Assembly: GCF_900168115.1 (NCBI RefSeq)
Contig: NZ_FUZC01000001.1
Location: forward strand, 248,001-312,000
DNA length: 64,000 bases
Direction of reading: 5' to 3'
DNA from: Salegentibacter salinarum
GTDB lineage: Bacteria > Bacteroidota > Bacteroidia > Flavobacteriales > Flavobacteriaceae
Translations under genes and position numbers: made by a program
Shown: positions 1-8,780 of the stretch, piece by piece
Position numbering within the stretch: position 1 is the stretch's first letter
Layout: every line of letters begins with the position of its first letter
Notes under the pieces: generated by a model
Databases searched by the model: none
What the model saw: the letters and a program-made list of their open reading frames with translations, nothing else
What the model was told of the DNA's origin: nothing

Positions 1-281
1 TATTGCCCTTCGGTATCATGATGAAATTCACTAGACATAAATGTTACCATCCCATTGTCAGTAAAAAGAATTACCGGCAACGGCAAAGTAAAAGAACTAT
101 CTCCTTCGCCAAAAAAGTGCCAGCCGTGAGAATCACCAATGTGGTGCATAATCATATCGGTAGGATTGAATTCTTTAGATTCTTCTGCCTGCGGATCTGC
201 CTTGGCAAAAGCGTTAAAAGGAAGTAAGGCTAAGGCTAGTGTAAACGTCACTATAATCTTTAAAGATTTATGTGCTATCAT
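1..281 (-). CDS. atpB: F0F1 ATP synthase subunit a, N-terminal part (cut by window edge)
   Basis: About 93 N-terminal codons read leftward from an ATG at 281 and run off the window edge. The translation opens with a hydrophobic signal-like segment (residues 4-26), then an acidic linker and the stretch MHHIGDSHGWHFFG near residues 45-58. I recognise that His/Trp-rich stretch from the N-terminus of Bacteroidetes AtpB, the membrane channel subunit of the proton- or sodium-driven ATP synthase. The transmembrane helices carrying the essential Arg lie outside the window. Two small membrane proteins of the atp-operon type lie directly upstream on the same strand, which supports the call. Short plus-strand reading frames across this stretch are shadows. 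Confidence 0.8.
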   Translation of the reverse strand, partial: MIAHKSLKIIVTFTLALALLPFNAFAKADPQAEESKEFNPTDMIMHHIGDSHGWHFFGEGDSSFTLPLPVILFTDNGMVTFMSSEFHHDTEGQ

Positions 282-415
282 AGTACCTGGTCTGCTTAAA
301 ATTATGGGCTCTAAATTCGGCTGCAAAGGTATACTTTTAATTTTTATTTGAAAGCACCCCAACTAAAATTTTAGCAAAAGCGTTATTTTTATCATTATTA
401 CTGATAAACAGGAAT

Positions 416-799
416 TTAAGCCTTGTTTATTAGTTTTACTGCGTACAGGGTCTCAAAGACTAAAAACAAAAAGTAGGGAATAAAAAAAGCAAGAATATTT
501 ACAAAGACTGCATTTACTTCACTTAATACTAAGGGAAGCAAAAAAATTACCGCTGCCACCATCTTAAATAAGCTTAGTCCTATAAACGCAAATCCGGTTT
601 TATCGGTAAAATTTTTATAAACAACAACCAGGCTTAAATAAATTAAAAATGTGGCCAGGAAATGAAAAAGATAGATACTAAAACTGCTATAGTAGAATTC
701 TATTTCAAACACATACTGCTGCAATAGAAATTGAATAAGCCATAATAAAATACTAAAAGGAAGCAATCTTTTTAAGAAAGCCAGTAATTCATTTTTCAT
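416..799 (-). CDS. Small four-helix membrane protein of the atp cluster (DUF6168-like)
   Basis: The 127-residue product has four predicted hydrophobic segments, at about 13-30, 40-62, 72-92 and 97-120, and a short basic N-terminus. In other Flavobacteriia a protein of this size and hydrophobicity sits between the AtpZ/AtpI-like gene and atpB; I associate it with family DUF6168, a name from memory that I could not test here. Its start overlaps the end of the AtpZ-like gene by 11 bases, implying translational coupling. A role in assembly or ion supply of the F0 sector is inferred only from position. Confidence 0.65.
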   Translation of the reverse strand: MKNELLAFLKRLLPFSILLWLIQFLLQQYVFEIEFYYSSFSIYLFHFLATFLIYLSLVVVYKNFTDKTGFAFIGLSLFKMVAAVIFLLPLVLSEVNAVFVNILAFFIPYFLFLVFETLYAVKLINKA

Positions 800-1019
800 T
801 TTTTTCGTCTTCTTCGCTCATTTTACTTACACTTCGATACACCTGGTATAGCGCTATAAAAACTCCTAATAAAGAAAGAGAAATGGTGAATACCGAATAT
901 TTATTCGGAAATTTCCCATCTAGCCAAATCCCTAGGAAAACACCGCCAGCAATGATAATTCCCATTTGGAAAGCGATATTTACAAAACCCAGGTATTTAT
1001 TTAGCTCTTTATTTTTCAT
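789..1019 (-). CDS. AtpZ/AtpI family F0F1 ATPase-associated protein
   Basis: This is a 76-residue protein with two transmembrane hairpin segments. The first carries the GIIIAGGVFLGIWLD signature typical of AtpZ/AtpI, and the tail is highly acidic and lysine-rich. Family members help assemble the c-ring or conduct Mg2+/Ca2+ for the F0F1 ATP synthase. I chose the ATG at 1019, preceded by an A-rich leader. An in-frame ATG at 1046 would add nine residues but would start inside the upstream porW gene. The gene lies between porW and the small membrane protein that precedes atpB, the usual flavobacterial order. Confidence 0.75.
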   Translation of the reverse strand: MKNKELNKYLGFVNIAFQMGIIIAGGVFLGIWLDGKFPNKYSVFTISLSLLGVFIALYQVYRSVSKMSEEDEKNEK

Positions 1020-1038
1020 ATTTTTTATCTGAAAGAAC

Positions 1039-3552
1039 TTATTCAACCGGACGTGGAAAATCGTCTAAATTCTTCTGAATTTGGACAATCCTATAATTTT
1101 CTGTGGAAATGGGCATTGATTCTTTTTCAACTAAATAATCTTCATTAATCTTAAGAAGTTCGGCAAAACCTTTAGCTCGATTAATATCCTGTAAACCGTG
1201 TACCACTATAAAAACCTCATCTGGATCGTAAACATCTACGGAAACCGATAAATGCTTGTAATTTATTTCTGCAATCGCAGTTTCTATCTTTTCTTTTAAT
1301 GCTGAAGCCGCTTGCTGTTCTGAAACATCAAACCTGTAAAGCAATTTATAATTTTCCTGAAGGCTATCGGTATTAAATTTCAGCCCCCTTAATTGCGGAA
1401 TTGTTTTATTTAAAATTTCCTGGGCTTTTTTTCCTTCCTGCGTTTGCGGATAGGTTAAAGCCACATGATTTAATGCATTTTTATATGCTTCCAAACCTAA
1501 AAGTCTTCCGCTGGTTTGGGCTTTTAAAAGTTCTAGCTTAGGAACAATGGGATCACCGGCAAATTCTGAAATGTAGCGGTTTGTTTCAGCAATAACCTCG
1601 TTAAAATTCTGTGCTTCAAAATCCCGGTAAAGTTCTGCATAAATTGTTTCAGGAGAATTTTCATCTTCTCTAATACTTTCGGGATTCAAAATATAGGCGG
1701 CATAGCGGGAATCTGGATAATTCTCCAAAATTTCCTGCTTCATATCATTAGCCTTAAACCCTTGATCTGTGGTTTGGTAAATCTGGTACAAATTATACAT
1801 TGAAGGCAAAATAAGACGTTCATCTGAAGATATTTCCAACACCGCCTCCAACCGAGCCTGAGCCATTTTATATTCCTTAAAGTTCTCTTTATAAATAATT
1901 CCCAGCTGGTAATAGGCAAAATCCCGGTCACGCGTTAAAGTGTCCAACGCCGCCAAATCTGTAGGAATTTGATCTATATATGTATAAGGATCAAGCCGCG
2001 GATCGTTATCTAAAACCTGTTGGGAAAGCCCGGTTTCTTGGGCTACAGCATCTTCTCTCTCGAAACTAACCTCAGCCCATCGCCAGTTATCGGCTAGCGG
2101 GCGATCTCCCCACTGATTCAAAAATTCCTGCCTTCCCTGTTGTACCCGCGCTTCACTATAAAAATAAAATGTACGGGCAGAAGTTGGTGGCTGCCTGCTT
2201 TCTATGGCCGGTAAATTTACAGGAATTGCAACTGCGTCATTATCGGCTTCTAATTTGGCGCGTAAATCTGTGGTATAATTCTTAAAATAATCCAGCTGTT
2301 CAGCTGGCATCATTTGGCTTAACTGCAGGATGCTATCGTTCTTATAAGCTATGTCTTCATACCTTATAACATCTTCCAGGTTATCCCTTTTCTTTTTTAT
2401 AGTCCTGAATTCCCTTAGTTGCGGATCCATTTCTGCCAGCGTACTATCAAAATATTTACTGGCGGCCAGGTAATCAGTTCTATCAAAATTAATATTGGCC
2501 AGGATTTCATAATTAATGGAACGTAAATAAATATCACTCGCAGGTTCACGCAGAGATTTTTTATAATAATCTTCTGCAATATTTATAGAATCCAGGCGAT
2601 TATAATATTCGCCAATCTGAAAATAAATCTTATCTAAAAACGGTCGGTTTTCGCGGTCTTCTTCCAGTACCCGAAGCATTTCCCGTAATTTATAATTATT
2701 GCCCTCCCCCATTTCAAAATTTCGTGCTTTTTGAACATAGGCATTAATCATATAAATTCGGGGTGATCTCCTGTTCAAATCTATCACTTTATCAAAAGCA
2801 GCATTTGCTTCAGAAATTTCTCCTAATCGGTTATGAAGTTGACCAAGAATATAAAAATAGCGTCCTTTTTCTTCGTTATTTCCGGTGAATTCTGCTGCAT
2901 TCCTTAAGGGAACTACCGCGCTATCTAAATGTCGAAGATTAATATAAGCCTGGGCCATAGTGGCACTGGCATCAGCTATATCCTGTTCTTCAAGATGCTC
3001 TAAATCCAGTACTTTTTTAAGATTATTTACGGCAAGACGGTTATTTTCCAGGCGCATATGGGTTTTTTCCCGCCAAACCCTGGCGTGAATAATATTGTTG
3101 CTGGCAGGATAACGCCTTAAAATATAATTGAAAGCTTCCAGGGCAGGGATAAAACGCTGATCGAAATACCGGGCTTTTCCCAGCAGTAAATAAGCTTCAT
3201 CTATTTGCGGATTTCTTTCTTTTCCCTCAATTAACATCGAGTGACGCTGAATTGCTTTTACGGCTTTTTCTTCGGCGTAGCCAAAATTCTGATTTCTGAT
3301 GCTATCGGGCAAAACGATGTTTTCATCAATTTGCATGCGCTCAATGGGCAGAATATCCCAGTAATTATCGGCGTAGTTTTGGTTGAGTTCCTCTTTTCCC
3401 TGTTCCAGGCCTAAATTGCCATTATACAGTGTGTTATATTCTGTAGTAACGGCGTGCCAGTTTCGGTTTACAAAGGTGTTATTTTTTCGCGAACAGCCAG
3501 CGATACTCCCAACCAGGAGCAACAATAAAATAAGTTTGGTAATTGTATTCAA
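1039..3552 (-). CDS. porW: PorW/SprE-type gliding motility and type IX secretion lipoprotein with TPR repeats
   Basis: The 837-residue protein starts with a lipoprotein signal peptide (SIAGC, Cys20), followed by a conserved block CSRKNNTFVNRNWHAVTTEYN typical of SprE/PorW. The rest is rich in tetratricopeptide-like helical pairs (clear between about 120 and 390 and again near 540-720). In Flavobacterium johnsoniae and Porphyromonas gingivalis this family is an outer-membrane lipoprotein needed for type IX protein secretion and gliding, thought to link PorK/PorN rings to the translocon. It is the first gene of a minus-strand run ahead of the atp-associated genes, and this linkage recurs in flavobacteria. 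I see no disruption. Confidence 0.85.
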   Translation of the reverse strand: MNTITKLILLLLLVGSIAGCSRKNNTFVNRNWHAVTTEYNTLYNGNLGLEQGKEELNQNYADNYWDILPIERMQIDENIVLPDSIRNQNFGYAEEKAVKAIQRHSMLIEGKERNPQIDEAYLLLGKARYFDQRFIPALEAFNYILRRYPASNNIIHARVWREKTHMRLENNRLAVNNLKKVLDLEHLEEQDIADASATMAQAYINLRHLDSAVVPLRNAAEFTGNNEEKGRYFYILGQLHNRLGEISEANAAFDKVIDLNRRSPRIYMINAYVQKARNFEMGEGNNYKLREMLRVLEEDRENRPFLDKIYFQIGEYYNRLDSINIAEDYYKKSLREPASDIYLRSINYEILANINFDRTDYLAASKYFDSTLAEMDPQLREFRTIKKKRDNLEDVIRYEDIAYKNDSILQLSQMMPAEQLDYFKNYTTDLRAKLEADNDAVAIPVNLPAIESRQPPTSARTFYFYSEARVQQGRQEFLNQWGDRPLADNWRWAEVSFEREDAVAQETGLSQQVLDNDPRLDPYTYIDQIPTDLAALDTLTRDRDFAYYQLGIIYKENFKEYKMAQARLEAVLEISSDERLILPSMYNLYQIYQTTDQGFKANDMKQEILENYPDSRYAAYILNPESIREDENSPETIYAELYRDFEAQNFNEVIAETNRYISEFAGDPIVPKLELLKAQTSGRLLGLEAYKNALNHVALTYPQTQEGKKAQEILNKTIPQLRGLKFNTDSLQENYKLLYRFDVSEQQAASALKEKIETAIAEINYKHLSVSVDVYDPDEVFIVVHGLQDINRAKGFAELLKINEDYLVEKESMPISTENYRIVQIQKNLDDFPRPVE

Positions 3553-3642
3553 AATTAACCGGTTCTCGATGGCTTTATAACTAAAAATCAGTTTGTTTAG
3601 TGTGTAAAAATACGCTTCTTTTTACAAACGCAAACCAATTTG

Positions 3643-4368
3643 CTACAGTTCTTCAGCCTGAGCCGTGCCTACTTCGCCAGAAAAATAGCTTTCTAATTCG
3701 CTTAAAGTAGCCTCAGAAGTTTTAATGTCTTTTACCGGTATACCTTTGTCCAAAACTACGATTCGCTCACAAACTTCGGTCACGTGAATAAGGTCGTGGC
3801 TGGAAATAAGCACAGTGGTTTCACGATTCTCTGTAAGTTCCTTAATAATCTTTTTTAATCGAATTTGAGTTGTTGGGTCTAAATTGGCAAAAGGTTCATC
3901 TAAAATCACAACTTTGGGATTTCCAATAAGCGCAGCAACAATTCCCACTTTTTTCTGATTTCCTTTAGAAAGGTCTCGTAAATACTTTCTTCGGCCAATA
4001 ATTTCTCCGTGGAAGAAATCTTCAAAATTGGCTAAAAACGCATCGATATCAGCTTTATTAGCGCCACGTAAATCTCCTACAAAATAAAAATATTCTTCCG
4101 GAGTTAAATAGCCAATAAGGAAACTTTCATCTATAAAAGAAGCGGTAAAAGGTTTCCAATCTTCACTCTGGCTTACCGTAATCTCGTTATTAAAAATATT
4201 TCCCGTGGTTGGCTGAATTAAATCTAGCAATAAGCTGAAAAAAGTGGTTTTCCCCGCACCGTTATTCCCAACCAGGCCAAAACTTTCTCCTGTTGGAATA
4301 TCAAGATGATCTATATTTAGAACTTTTGTTCCGCCGTATACTTTACTAAGGTTTGTAGCAGTTATCAT
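3643..4368 (-). CDS. ABC transporter ATP-binding protein
   Basis: This 241-residue ATPase has Walker A GNNGAGKTT (34-42), a signature LSKGNQ (133-138), Walker B ending LDEP (156-159) and an H-loop SSHD near 190. The degenerate signature (SKGNQ in place of SGGQ) is common in ABC-2-type exporters. It lies 12 bases downstream of a DUF5687 membrane protein and is almost certainly its ATPase partner. The substrate is unknown; DUF5687 systems are assumed to be exporters. Confidence 0.85.
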   Translation of the reverse strand: MITATNLSKVYGGTKVLNIDHLDIPTGESFGLVGNNGAGKTTFFSLLLDLIQPTTGNIFNNEITVSQSEDWKPFTASFIDESFLIGYLTPEEYFYFVGDLRGANKADIDAFLANFEDFFHGEIIGRRKYLRDLSKGNQKKVGIVAALIGNPKVVILDEPFANLDPTTQIRLKKIIKELTENRETTVLISSHDLIHVTEVCERIVVLDKGIPVKDIKTSEATLSELESYFSGEVGTAQAEEL

Positions 4369-4380
4369 ATTTTATAAATT

Positions 4381-5862
4381 TTATTCGCCGGTTTGTTTAA
4401 AACCATTAATCATCGCATATTTTCTTTTCCGGTAAACGCCGGCAATGAATTTCATTAAACTAGAGCGCAAAAGCAGACCAAGAATTCCCAAGCCGGAAAG
4501 CCCAATTAAACCTGCTTCAAATCCTATAAAATAATCCAGAAGCCAGAAGATTAAAATTGGTAAAAACATTAAAGGGAGTCCAACTATCCATTGGGCTGCA
4601 CCCGTGCCCTGGTAATTCATAAACGGACTTTTATCCAGATCTATCCTCTTTTTATTAAAAGAGCCGGAATACAATAAAATAGGGACATTCACGCCAATAT
4701 TATATAAAGCGGCCACCATATTTATCAATAAAATATTCCAGCCAAAATAAATATAAGGTGTGCTTAAAATAGCCAGTATTATCACGCTAAAGCTAATTAG
4801 CATTGCTTTGGAAGACAGGTAATCTTTCAATGTGATATTTTGGGACATAATCATTGGATAATAGGAAGCATCCCAAGAAGGCACAAATTGCCCGAAATTG
4901 ATCATAAAAATTCCGGTCATAAAAATACCTACAAAAACGTAAATAGCCATATGCTCGTACATATCACTGGGATACACAAACAAACCGTAGCACAACAAAA
5001 GCAAAGACATATAAATTGTTGTTTTGGGCCTTTTATTTCTCCAAATAAGTTTTAAATCTAATTGAAGGAAAGGCGCAAGGGCTCCAAATTTTTTAGTCCA
5101 AACAAAATCCTTTGTATCGGCATCTTTTTGTTTCTCCTTTAAACCGGCATCGAGATAAAACTTGCCTTCCAGGTTAAGTTGGTTCCATTTATAAAAAGCA
5201 ATTACCAAAATTATAGGTACAATAGCGAGATAAGGATTCAAAACCAGGAAATCCATCATTTTACCAAACCAGAAACTTATTTCAAAAACTTCAAAATATT
5301 CCAGTGCGCCCAACACCACTACTAAAAGAATGGCGGGAATTAATGCTTTTAGGTTATCAGTAAATTTCTTTTTAATAATAAAATTCAGAAAGTTCACGCA
5401 TTGAGTAGTGGCAATCATCGCTACCATCCAACCCAGAATATTCCAGGTTCCATAATCGCCTTTATAAATGCAAAAAATTCCGAAGGGAATAATTATAAAT
5501 AATGGCAAGAAATTAAAAAAGGAGTACATAGACTTAAGAAGCACAAAATTCACTGCTTTCCGTCTTGGAATTGGTAAATTTAAAAGTGGTTTTATATCTA
5601 AAACCGGCAGTGTTTGCAACATAAACCTAAAACCGAGTTCAAAAACCAGCCACAGTAAAACAAAACGGTTTACCATTTGTAAGGGGTCCTGATCTGGAAA
5701 AGTTTCCTGCAGCCAGGGATAAAGAATAATACCCAAAGAGAGAAATGCTACAGAAAAATATAAAGCCAGGAAAATAAGCAAAACTTTTAACCCAATACTC
5801 TTCCCCACACTTGCAGAGCGGAAAAAAGATTTCCATTCTAACCATAAAAACCGTTTAAACAT
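4381..5862 (-). CDS. DUF5687 family membrane protein, ABC exporter permease
   Basis: The 493-residue polytopic protein has about 10-12 hydrophobic segments, including a pair near 24-50, several between 110 and 235, and a C-terminal group at about 285-470. The opening FKRFLWLEWKSFFRSASVGKS is characteristic of flavobacterial DUF5687 permeases. The ATPase gene follows 12 bases later, so the two form a two-gene exporter operon. The start codon faces a divergent intergenic region shared with the flavoprotein gene at 6044. No substrate can be assigned. Confidence 0.8.
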   Translation of the reverse strand: MFKRFLWLEWKSFFRSASVGKSIGLKVLLIFLALYFSVAFLSLGIILYPWLQETFPDQDPLQMVNRFVLLWLVFELGFRFMLQTLPVLDIKPLLNLPIPRRKAVNFVLLKSMYSFFNFLPLFIIIPFGIFCIYKGDYGTWNILGWMVAMIATTQCVNFLNFIIKKKFTDNLKALIPAILLVVVLGALEYFEVFEISFWFGKMMDFLVLNPYLAIVPIILVIAFYKWNQLNLEGKFYLDAGLKEKQKDADTKDFVWTKKFGALAPFLQLDLKLIWRNKRPKTTIYMSLLLLCYGLFVYPSDMYEHMAIYVFVGIFMTGIFMINFGQFVPSWDASYYPMIMSQNITLKDYLSSKAMLISFSVIILAILSTPYIYFGWNILLINMVAALYNIGVNVPILLYSGSFNKKRIDLDKSPFMNYQGTGAAQWIVGLPLMFLPILIFWLLDYFIGFEAGLIGLSGLGILGLLLRSSLMKFIAGVYRKRKYAMINGFKQTGE

Positions 5863-5987
5863 AATTTAATGATTTAACCCATTACCGGGATTAAAAATGC
5901 TAACCCAAAATGATTGACTACCCGTAATAAACACCTTATTAATGATATTCCGGGCATATTTACAATACATGTATAGAAATTTAGGTA

Positions 5988-6018
5988 TTTGTTACACTCT
6001 TTAATTTCACATACTTTG
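5988..6018 (+). promoter_or_regulatory. Candidate Bacteroidetes-type promoter
   Basis: TTTG at 5988-5991 is followed after 19 bases by ATACTTTG (6011-6018), one base off the TAnnTTTG -7 consensus of Bacteroidetes sigma factors. A transcript would begin near 6025, leaving a short leader before the ATG at 6044. The assignment rests on motif and spacing only. Confidence 0.45.
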
Positions 6019-6043
6019 TATTTTTGCCAAAAATAAATTTTTG

Positions 6044-7090
6044 ATGAGTCAGTTTTTTCCGTTAGAAATAAAAGAAGTTATTAGGGAAACCCCGCAGGCA
6101 GTGAGCTTGTCTTTTAATATTCCAGAAAACTTAAAAGAGGAGTTTAAGTTTGACGCAGGCCAGTATATTACGATAAAAATAAAATTAGGCGACGAAGAAT
6201 TAAGACGTGCTTATTCGCTTTGTTCGGCACCAAATTCGGGAGAATTCAAAGTTACCGTAAAGGAAGTTGAAGGCGGTAAATTTTCGGTAATTGCTAATAA
6301 CAAACTCAATGCCGGCGATGTTTTGGATGTGCACCCACCTGAAGGGAAATTCATTTTAAAACCTACTGGTGAAGGCAGAAATTATGCAGCTTTTGCAGCA
6401 GGAAGCGGGATTACCCCGGTGCTTTCTATTATAAAAACTGTTTTAGCCGAAGAACCTAAAAGCCGGTTCGTGCTTACTTACGGAAATAAATCACCAGAAG
6501 AAACTATATTTTTTAAGGAGTTGCTGGAATTACAAGCCAAATTTCCAGACAGGCTTTTTATTGAATTTGTATACAGCCGAACCCGGGAAGACAATTCACA
6601 TTTTGGAAGGATTGAAACCAGCACCGTAAATTTCGTGCTAAAAAACAAGTTTAAAGATCACGCCTTTGATGCGTTCTATCTCTGCGGACCTGAAGAAATG
6701 ATCAACCAGGTTAGTGATGTTTTAAAACAAAACGGTATTACTGAAGACAAAATTCTTTACGAATTATTTACATCTGAAGAAACCGGCGCCATAGAAACCA
6801 ATATAGAAGGCCAAACCGAACTTACCATTATGGTAGACGATGAGGAAACTACCTTTTCTATGGATACCAAAGGAACGGTTTTAGATGCTGCGCTTGAGCA
6901 CGATTTGGACGTACCCTATTCCTGCCAGGGCGGAATTTGCAGTAGTTGTATTGCCAGGATTGTAGAAGGAAAGGCTGAAATGCGCAAAAACCAAATCCTT
7001 ACCGACGAGGAGATTGAAGAAGGTTTAATTCTTACCTGCCAGGCGCAACCGCTTACCCCAAAACTAAAGGTAGATTACGACGATGTCTAG
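6044..7090 (+). CDS. Ferredoxin-NADP reductase-like flavoprotein with C-terminal 2Fe-2S domain (PaaE type)
   Basis: The 348-residue protein has an FAD-binding beta-barrel with RAYS (55-58), an NAD(P)-binding fold with GSGITP (120-125) and CGPEEM (214-219), and a C-terminal plant-type ferredoxin domain whose cluster ligands are Cys294, Cys299, Cys302 and Cys332 (C-x4-C-x2-C-x29-C). This is the architecture of PaaE and related reductases that feed electrons to oxygenases or desaturases. No paaABCD genes are nearby, so the partner is unknown and a general electron-transfer role is as likely as phenylacetate catabolism. I chose the ATG at 6044 over an adjacent TTG at 6041. Confidence 0.85.
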   Translation: MSQFFPLEIKEVIRETPQAVSLSFNIPENLKEEFKFDAGQYITIKIKLGDEELRRAYSLCSAPNSGEFKVTVKEVEGGKFSVIANNKLNAGDVLDVHPPEGKFILKPTGEGRNYAAFAAGSGITPVLSIIKTVLAEEPKSRFVLTYGNKSPEETIFFKELLELQAKFPDRLFIEFVYSRTREDNSHFGRIETSTVNFVLKNKFKDHAFDAFYLCGPEEMINQVSDVLKQNGITEDKILYELFTSEETGAIETNIEGQTELTIMVDDEETTFSMDTKGTVLDAALEHDLDVPYSCQGGICSSCIARIVEGKAEMRKNQILTDEEIEEGLILTCQAQPLTPKLKVDYDDV

Positions 7091-7142
7091 TTTCTTAACG
7101 GAAAAGTCTGAAAAGCTTAGCTTGTAGGAACAAAAAATAGTT

Positions 7143-8111
7143 ATGCTGAAACTCAAAAATGTCTCTTTTGCCTATGCTGAAGAACCGGTTTTAAAGAATA
7201 TTGGTTTTACACTGGAAAAAGGAGAAAACCTGTCTGTAATTGGGGAAAGCGGCTGTGGAAAAAGTACATTACTAAAACTTATTTACGGACTGCTCCATAC
7301 TGATGGGAAAATTTTTTGGGAAGAAAAAGAACTTTTAGGGCCTAATTTTAACCTGGTGCCGGGAGAGCCTTTTATTAAATATTTAGCCCAGGATTTCGAT
7401 TTAATGCTTCCTTTAAGTGTGGCCGATAATATTGGAAAATACCTTAGCAACCAATATCCACAGAAAAAAAGAAACCGCATTAAAGCATTACTGGAAGTTG
7501 TTGAAATGACCGAGCTAGCCGATAAAAAGGCGAAACTTTTGAGCGGCGGACAGCAACAGCGAGTGGCTTTAGCACGAGCTTTAGCTAACCAACCGGAACT
7601 ACTTCTTTTGGACGAACCTTTTAGCCATATAGATCATTTTAGGAAAAATAATTTACGCCGCAGGCTTTTCGCTTATTTAAAGCAAAATAATATTGCCTGC
7701 ATTGTCGCCACCCACGATAGTACCGATGCACTTTCTTTTGCCGATAAAACCATCGTGCTGAAAAATGCAAAAATCTATGCTGAAAATTCTCCTTCAGAAT
7801 TATATGAAAATCCACCGAATAAATATGTGGCATCGCTCTTTGGCGATGTAAATGAAATAATGCTGAAAAATTTGGTTGAAGCTGAAAGCAGCAGAAAAAA
7901 AGTAATTCTTTATCCTGAAGAAATTAAACTTACAAACAAATCAGGTATAAAAGCTACGGTAATAAAATCCTGGTTTAAAGGCGGAACCTGGCTTATTGAA
8001 GCTGAATTAAGCGGAAAAACTTTTTATTTTAATCATTCCCAGGCTTTAAAAGGAGAAAAAAAGATAAACCTAAAAGTTTCTGAAAAATTAATTGAATCGA
8101 GGATCAAATAA
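7143..8111 (+). CDS. Orphan ABC transporter ATP-binding protein with C-terminal TOBE-like region
   Basis: This 322-residue ATPase carries Walker A GESGCGKST (34-42), a canonical LSGGQ (133-137), Walker B LLLLDEP (153-159) and the H-loop ATHD. About 95 further residues resemble the TOBE-like substrate or regulatory region of CysA/FbpC/PotA-type importers. No permease or binding protein adjoins it. It starts 52 bases after the flavoprotein gene and could share its transcript. The transported substrate cannot be inferred from this window. Confidence 0.8.
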   Translation: MLKLKNVSFAYAEEPVLKNIGFTLEKGENLSVIGESGCGKSTLLKLIYGLLHTDGKIFWEEKELLGPNFNLVPGEPFIKYLAQDFDLMLPLSVADNIGKYLSNQYPQKKRNRIKALLEVVEMTELADKKAKLLSGGQQQRVALARALANQPELLLLDEPFSHIDHFRKNNLRRRLFAYLKQNNIACIVATHDSTDALSFADKTIVLKNAKIYAENSPSELYENPPNKYVASLFGDVNEIMLKNLVEAESSRKKVILYPEEIKLTNKSGIKATVIKSWFKGGTWLIEAELSGKTFYFNHSQALKGEKKINLKVSEKLIESRIK

Positions 8112-8114
8112 TTT

Positions 8115-8160
8115 GAGCCACGAATACACTAATAAAATATTGTTGAATTAGTGGCTAATA
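8115..8160. repeat. Palindromic intergenic repeat, GCCAC/GTGGC type
   Basis: Nested inverted repeats fill the gap between two convergent genes. GCCAC (8117-8121) pairs with GTGGC (8151-8155), and CACTAAT (8127-8133) pairs with ATTAGTG (8147-8153). Similar 'agccacgaat...attagtggc' elements are scattered through many Bacteroidetes genomes. It may also serve as a bidirectional transcription barrier, although it lacks a clean T-tract. Confidence 0.5.
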
Positions 8161-8171
8161 ATATTTAAAGA

Positions 8172-8624
8172 TTAAAATACTTCCTGAATTGTAGCAGATT
8201 TTCCGTTAAAAGTTATTTCCTCACCGGCTTTTTTATGCAGTAATAATTGCGCGATTGGGGAATTAGCTCCAATGGCAAAATATTCGTCTCCGTCAACAAT
8301 AATTCTATTTGCCGGAATGGCAATAAAATAATTGGCTATATTGGTTTTTACCGCAGTTCCTAATTGCGCCGAACTTGTATTCATCCTGTTTTTAGCCACA
8401 ATAAGCGTATTTTTCAGGTTTTTGAATTGCTGCAATTGTTCGGTCAGTTTATTTATTTCCAGGTTTATCATTTCCCGCCCGGTTTCGTATTTATCCCCCG
8501 CGCTGCTTTTCGTTTCATTCTCCAAATCGCTCTCGAGTCCTGCCAAAGCGGTTTCAATTCGCTTAATGCGTTCTTCCACATAAACTTCACAGGCTTTATA
8601 TAATTTTTCTTTTATTTGATTCAT
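8172..8624 (-). CDS. GreA/GreB-like protein of unknown role
   Basis: The 150-residue product has an N-terminal coiled coil (about 5-75, with heptad-like Glu/Leu/Lys pattern) followed by a compact C-terminal domain. That domain has the GDEYFAIGANSPIAQLLLHKKAGEEI pattern seen in the FKBP-like half of transcript cleavage factors. It is shorter and more divergent than true GreA, so action on RNA polymerase is possible but unproven. Database records of such flavobacterial proteins are sometimes mislabelled as 3-oxoacyl-ACP synthase. I used the ATG at 8624, which follows an AAGAAAGAACAT leader. A longer frame from 8675 runs into repeat DNA and is unlikely. Confidence 0.6.
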   Translation of the reverse strand: MNQIKEKLYKACEVYVEERIKRIETALAGLESDLENETKSSAGDKYETGREMINLEINKLTEQLQQFKNLKNTLIVAKNRMNTSSAQLGTAVKTNIANYFIAIPANRIIVDGDEYFAIGANSPIAQLLLHKKAGEEITFNGKSATIQEVF

Positions 8625-8670
8625 ATGTTCTTTCTTCTTAAGTAGAGAACCTGAACAGTTTCTTGGGTTC

Positions 8671-8696
8671 GTCATCCTTAATTTATTTCAGGATCT
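8671..8696. repeat. 26-bp dispersed hairpin repeat, copy 1
   Basis: Read on the minus strand it is AGATCCTGAAA followed by TAAATTAAGGATGAC. It matches the copy at 10672-10697 (plus strand) at 20 of 26 positions, with one paired change (C/G to T/A) inside the stem. It lies in the 156-bp gap between the GreA-like gene and mtgA. A further hairpin, TCCC-AAG with CTT-GGGA and one bulged base, lies at 8736-8751. Confidence 0.5.
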
Positions 8697-8780
8697 AAGA
8701 TGTTAATAATCGTTATATACTAGAATCTGAAACGATCCCGAAGCCTTGGGACAAATTGACGAATATTATTGTTGTTAAAC

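Noticed and set aside
3-351. Two short plus-strand reading frames at the left edge
   Set aside because: They lie opposite the N-terminal part of atpB, whose translation is clearly protein-like; they have no leader or recognisable sequence.
8625-8675. Longer N-terminus for the GreA-like protein
   Set aside because: The extra 17 codons read through the dispersed hairpin repeat and lack a family-like sequence, whereas the ATG at 8624 has an A/G-rich leader.
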